The notes below the pieces were generated by a model. The model was given only the letters and a program-made list of their open reading frames with translations, did not search any database and was not told the DNA's origin. Position numbers and translations under genes: made by a program. 64,000 nucleotides of DNA from Calycina herbarum (taxonomy: Eukaryota > Ascomycota > Leotiomycetes > Helotiales > Pezizellaceae), in contig LLEY01000081.1 of assembly GCA_001414485.1 (NCBI GenBank), forward strand, positions 1 to 64,000, read 5' to 3'. Position 1 is the stretch's first letter. Each line of letters starts with the position of its first letter. This document shows, piece after piece, positions 59,242-64,000 of the stretch.

Positions 59242-61101
59242 ACGTAATCTATTACCGAGCTACGTATATTACCGAGCTACGTACTTTTACTAACTTCTAC
59301 TACTTTAAAATATAATAAATCAACTATAATAATAGATAAAACTTATTACTCTTTAGATTCTAATAAGCTAGATATATCTATAAGTTCTTAATAAGTTCGC
59401 GTATTATAACTAGTCTTTCTATAAGTACTATAACGTTATATAGTCGAAATCCCTTTCTTACGATTTACTCTTCTAAAGCGCTTATTACGTTATATCTACT
59501 TATTTACTTCGTCTTAAGTTATAATATTATATATATCCTCTATAGTAAGTATACCTCCTTAATAGATACGATTCTTTTTAGCTCTATAACGCTTAGAAAG
59601 TGTCTTATTTGCCGCTCGAAGTATACGTAGCTTAGTATTAACAAGAGTTAATTTATAAGCTAAACGCTTTATATCTTTAGCTAACGAAGCGACAGTTTAA
59701 AAAAGAGGAGTAGACGAGCTTTCTTAATAATAGGTAATATAATCTCTAACTAAAGTCGTTTATAAAAGAGCTTCTATTAGATTATAAAAGGTCTATAAAA
59801 CCTAAGAGTCTGCCTCGACGGAAGAGAGGCTAGTAGACGTTAGAGTTTGTAACTTTATATCTAACTTCGATATAACTACTTAAGAGTTAAAAGGTATTAA
59901 TCTAGCTCTACGGAATCTAGTCTAACCGTTTATAGGAGTAATTAACTTAATATACGCTTATTTAAAAGCTATAAGAAACTCGACCTTAGTAATATAATTA
60001 ATATACGCTTTTATAAACCCTTTGATTTCTCGACTATACTTCTGCTTAAGAATAGTAAAACACTCGATATTAAGTAGCTAGGTTAGATAAGAAGAATACA
60101 GAGGTAATCTAAGAGTTATAATATTATAAGACTTATAATATTCTTAATATTCCACCGATTCGTAACTCTTATATCTATCTAAAACTAATATACGATATAG
60201 ACTCTTAGCTTAAGCAGTAGTATATTTATCGAAGTGTTTTAACTATTCTAAACCTGTTTTATTATTTATCTAACTATTATTTATAGGTTTAATAACCTAA
60301 TCGTAAGAGAGGCTAGTTTTAGAATACTAATTCGTAAGGTAATTAGCGTCTTAAATAACAAGGAATAGAGAGATACTTCTACCTTCGCTATTAATTATAA
60401 TAATTACTATCGTCTATTCTCGATTACCTAGTTAAACTGTCTTACTCTTACTACGTCGATTAGTATAAGTAACAACTATTCTAGAATAGATTTAATCTAT
60501 TATAAAGCCAGTCTCGTCGAAGTTATAGAAATCGCTATCTACTATACTATATTTCGCCTATATATTCTCTACTAGTCGAAACCACGCGCTAATTAACTTA
60601 GAATCTTTATATAAGGCTTTTTAAAAGTTATAAACACGATTAAAACACGTCTTTAGCTCTAGTTATCGAACTACGAATCGTTCTATCTAGCGCTTTCTAA
60701 CGCGTTTTACTTTATATATCTTAAGAAAGTAATTTACTATATCTTCTACATTAGCTAGCTAAGGCGAAAACCCTCTAGAATCTCGATTAAATATATATCG
60801 AATAATTGTTTTCTTCTCTAATTTCGTTAGCTTTAAATAATTAGGTTTAGTATTACTATAAGAAGGTCGGCTGTTTATTCTAAGACGAAGAGTAGATTTA
60901 GAAACTTTATAGATTTTTATAGCGTTTCTATAACTTAATTTTCGTTTAGATGTTTAAATAGCTTTAATAGCTAATATAATTCGTACTTCTTAAGTTTAGA
61001 CTTATATTATAAAAGAAGAAAACGTGTATTAAAGTAGTAGAGTAGTAAATTCAGTAAAAGTACGTAGCTCGGTAATATACGCAGCTCGGTAATAGATCAC
61101 G
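59242..61101 (-). mobile_element. Fot/Pot2-like DNA transposon C, inserted in an LTR
   Basis: TIRs of about 50 bp begin ACGTAATCTATTACCG at 59242 and end in the inverse at 61101 (ACGTGATC form), each bordered by TA (59240-59241 and 61102-61103). TATTACCGAGCTRCG occurs twice per TIR at a 17-bp period. At 1860 bp the size is classical for Pot2. The transposase is on the minus strand. Confidence 0.92.
59330..61000 (-). pseudogene. Fot-like transposase of element C (RIP-broken)
   Basis: On the minus strand the frame shows a CENP-B-type zone (NRDSRGFSP, VEDIVNYFLKIYK), then YNFDETGFIID with the first catalytic Asp intact, LGNREQTIVI, INNKTGLE, ILVLDRYKSYESVEY with the second Asp, and the C-terminal RFRRARLIPFNS..VVISKLDIKL. 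Stops of RIP type interrupt it repeatedly. It is the best preserved of the three Fot-like transposases in the window. Confidence 0.85.
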
Positions 61102-61135
61102 TTATCTCTTTTAGTATATTTATAAAGAGCTATTA

Positions 61136-61372
61136 TACTAAAACTAAACTTATACTCTCGTCTAGGAAGGTATATAAATATCCTAAAACAGATAACGCTG
61201 TTTACGAATAAAAACATATATATTCACTTTATAGTAAATCCCTTTATACGTAGTAATAAGTTATAACGCTTCTCTCTTAGCTAGTTTAATAAGTAATTAG
61301 ACGAAGAGCTTTTATCTTTATTCTTACTATCTACTATTAATACTAGCTCTTAAAAGACTAAGTATAACAGTT
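61136..61372. other. AT-rich junction sequence
   Basis: About 240 bp between the split LTR fragment and the gypsy-3 LTR. A 62-codon minus frame just before it (61029-61217) spans the C terminus and is a chance frame. No gene. Confidence 0.5.
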
Positions 61373-61808
61373 TACACCTAAAGAGTACTCGGTCTACTAA
61401 CCTTCGTATAAAACGTAAGCTTACGTAACCTCGATATAAGAGGGTCTAATATCGTTCTAATAACCGGTAATTATATATAGCCTCTACGTATAAAACCTCT
61501 TTCCTCGTACGTAGAATAGACTTCTTCTCTTTTCTTCCTTAGTTAATTCTTCTTATAATAAAGATAACCTTATCTATTAACCTCTTTATATTCAGCTTAT
61601 AATATTAGAATTAACTTATCCTTTCTATAACAGCTCTCTATAAATATATCAAAAGAGATACTTATAGAATAGTACCTGTATTCGAAGAAAACTAAACTAA
61701 AGAGAGAAGAGGAGAGTTAGTATACTCTGTCTCTATTTATATATACTAAGCGAGACTTCGGTAGAACCTCGGCACGTGATCCAGTCGTATGTGACTGGGA
61801 CTGTTATA
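61373..61808 (-). repeat. gypsy-3 3' LTR
   Basis: 436 bp. Minus-strand start TATAACAGTCCCAGTCACA, end CTGTTATA. Truncated copies in the opposite orientation occur at 58683-58736 and 59092-59241 plus 61104-61135. Confidence 0.85.
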
Positions 61809-61829
61809 CTACTCCCTCCTTCAACCGGG

Positions 61830-64000
61830 CCCTCTCTAACTAAGCCGCTTTGTCTTCCGTAGCTATAGAGTCGTTACTCTCTAATTCGCTATAATTGTCC
61901 CTTCCTACCTCGTACGCCTCTAGCTACAAAGGAAGAGCCTCTGGAGGCCCGTCAGCTGTTAGATTCGCTAAATAGAATTCCTTTAATATATGTAGCGAGT
62001 AGACTACGTAGTAAGCTAGGTGCTAGTCAAGGTCCTCGTTATAGCCCTTCTACTTTAATCAGTAGTAAAGAGACTTCTATCGCGTCTTACTTATAAGTAC
62101 TTCTTTAACCTCCTATTCTTCTTCTTTGTCGACGATAATCGGTAGAGGTAGTATACTTACTTGTCTAGGCAGAGAATCGTCTAAAGCTTTGCGTAACTTC
62201 TCTAGTACGAAGACAGGATAGACTCTAATAGAGGATAGTAACTAGAGTTCAAAAGCAGAGCTAACTTCCTTAAGGATCTTAAAAGGTCTAGCTATCTAGT
62301 GGTCTAACTTCCGGCTAGGTCTTTACGTATTCTAGTCCTTTATAGTAATAAAAACTATATCGCCGACTCTAAAGTCTACTTCTCGTCTATGTCTATTTAC
62401 GTCCTACTCTTTCTTTTCTTAAGATTTTACTATATTCGCTTAGCCGACGTCTAGTACTTCTTAAAGAGTCTTCGTAACTGTTGTAGCTTCTTCTTATAAT
62501 AGCCTCTCTTATATAGTCGAGGGTTTAGGCGTATACTAGTTAAAAGACGTTCTTAGTAAGTAGCTCTTTTGTAATTCGAACGAGGATATTCTAATAGTAC
62601 TATAAGGTAGTATAAGCTAAGCGTAGTCTATTATTAGAAGTAGCTCTAACTAATTATTCTAGTAGTAATTTACGTACAGCCGTAAGCGCTAATCTAGGTA
62701 CTAGTTTATAATTTCGGTTTATCCGTCTATCTAGGCGTGATTTACAGTCGAAAGTCGAAGCTAGACACTGAAGATTCGCGTAAATTCTCGCTAGAAGGCA
62801 GAGATAAACTAAGGGCCTCTATTAGAGATAATACTCTCTAGGATTCCGTGATATTATAATACGTGTTATAAGTATAGCCTAGCTATCTACTTAGCTATTA
62901 CTTTCTTTTAACACGGGATAGAGATAGATTATTTAGATAATCGGTCGATAACTACGAATACGTTGTCAAAGCCGTGCTTGTTAGCTAGGAAGGATTTAAA
63001 GTCTATTACTACGTGTTACTATATACGTAATAGGACTAGAAGTAGGTATAGATAACCAGGGGTCTTATCTCTTAGTATATCCGCTCTTTAACATTCGTAA
63101 TAGTTACGTACGTATTACGTAATATTAGACTTTATATTTCGCTAGATATATCTTAAGTAAAGGATCTAGTAGGTCTTGTCTCGTCTAGGGTAGGCTAGTA
63201 GTACTTGGTCGTGTACTTTATAGATCAGGTCTGTTTATAAAGTATCGATATCTAGTACTATTAAGCAGCCTCGATAAAGTAGTAGGTCTTTCTCTAAGAC
63301 GTACGAAGAGTCTTCGTCGTTCTTAGCCTGTAATTATAAAGCTTAAAGTGTCTTAGTATTCTTATTTACTTTACGGATTCGTTTAGAGAGTGTAAGAGAC
63401 TTCTAGAAGTGATCGTCGTCGACTAGAGCTAGCGTAATAGAGCTTATTTCGACTCTAAGGTCTTTAAGTGTTTCTATATCGACTTGTTCTTTTATTAAGA
63501 GCGTACAGGTCCGGTATTATTCTTTCAGCTTCTTCTAAGTTTATAACTCGTCCGTTTTTCGTATTAAAGCGTCCGCCTTTCTATTCTCTTTTCTAGAATA
63601 GTATATTACTATAAAGTAGTATTTAGCTAAAGCTTTAGCCTATCTGGCTTAACGTGTAGTAAGCTGCTTTGTTATTATAAAGTACTCGAGTGCTTTATAG
63701 TTAGTATAAATACGAACTTTCTCGTATATACTTTGTAATTCTAGTCTCTATTCTATAAGCGAGCGTACGATTACGAGTATCTCTTTGTTATAAATCTTAT
63801 AATTATACTTAGCTAAGAATATAACCTTACTAAAGTAAGCTACTAGGTACTATTCGCTGTCTACTTACTGTTGTTATAGTATCTTAGCGATTATCCCGTC
63901 TAAGGCGTCTGTCTCGATTATCGTAGGAAGCTCTAAAAAGTAGTAGCGAAGGACTAGTACTGTTATAAGACATTCTTTCAGCTTCTTAAAAGCGTTCTAG
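61830..64000 (-). pseudogene. gypsy-3 pol C-terminal half: RNase H, integrase, chromodomain (partial, RIP-broken)
   Basis: At the right edge the minus strand reads VRIYTNYKALEYFIITKQLT (RNase H primer-grip region, about 63650-63720). Below follow integrase sequence, its C-terminal zone near 62280-62400 (DFRVGDIVFITIKDWN, AGPFKILKEVSSAFEL), and a chromodomain tail near 61930-62130 (KSLYYXLKXKGYNEDLDXH, ILKEFYLANLTADGP). Stops sit where Trp or Gln is expected. Non-functional and incomplete. Confidence 0.85.

Larger units (their letters stand above)
61373..64000 (-). mobile_element. Ty3/gypsy chromovirus gypsy-3, cut by the window end
   Basis: The functional 3' LTR occupies 61373-61808 (436 bp, TG..CA before RIP, read on the minus strand), preceded by a polypurine tract (GAAGGAGGGAGTAG, minus strand, 61809-61822). 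Pol continues to the window edge. The base quintet left of the LTR is CTAAG, the predicted target duplication; its partner would lie beyond 64000. Confidence 0.88.

Overview
The window comes from a filamentous ascomycete (Pezizomycotina; a Leotiomycete such as a Helotiales species is my inference). Short introns of about 46-75 bp with CTAAC/CTGAC branch sites, Fot/Pot2-type and chromovirus-type transposons, and strong repeat-induced point mutation (RIP: CpA to TpA, read as TpG to TpA on the other strand) all support this. It has two compartments: gene-bearing DNA of balanced composition (about 18.2-19.0 kb and 23.5-55.8 kb) and AT-rich, RIP-eroded transposon DNA (about 2.5-17.6 kb and 56-64 kb).

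Left repeat block (2546-17626). This is a four-level nest in which each layer has its own termini, and each layer except the outermost sits inside the one before. A small TIR element (TA duplication) holds a Fot/Pot2-like element (2724-17289, TA duplication). That holds a Ty3/gypsy chromovirus (2954-15662, two 329-bp LTRs, duplication CGCGC), which holds a second Ty3/gypsy element (7209-13993, two 464-bp LTRs, duplication ATTAG). All coding sequence in the nest is broken by RIP-type stops.

Genic core. A one-stop kinase-like pseudogene (18230) is followed by a repeat-rich gap. Then come a nuclear HhH-GPD DNA glycosylase, an MSC7-type membrane aldehyde dehydrogenase, a two-finger C2H2 protein, a decayed Tc1/mariner copy with perfect 40-bp TIRs, a NACHT NLR pseudogene, a mitochondrial MRS2-type Mg2+ channel (one GC-AG intron), a five-exon nuclear-looking protein, ribosomal protein uS7 (RPS5), a secreted pepsin-like protease, a fungal transcription-factor-domain protein, a gutted cytosine-5 DNA methyltransferase pseudogene, a cytochrome P450, a small secreted protein and a Pro/Ser-rich unknown. 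No operon or metabolic cluster is apparent; most are independent genes on both strands.

Right repeat block (56-64 kb). Two more Fot-like elements (56539-58645 and 59242-61101), fragments of one LTR family in both orientations, and the 3' part of a third chromovirus running out of the window. Between two LTR fragments lies a heavily RIP-mutated copy of part of the secreted-protein gene at 52794-53425, a possible captured host gene. All three Fot-like elements start with ACGTR and carry in their TIRs a tandemly repeated motif at the same 17-bp period. No tRNA, rRNA or CRISPR was recognised. Exon joins were worked out by hand from splice signals and reading frame.
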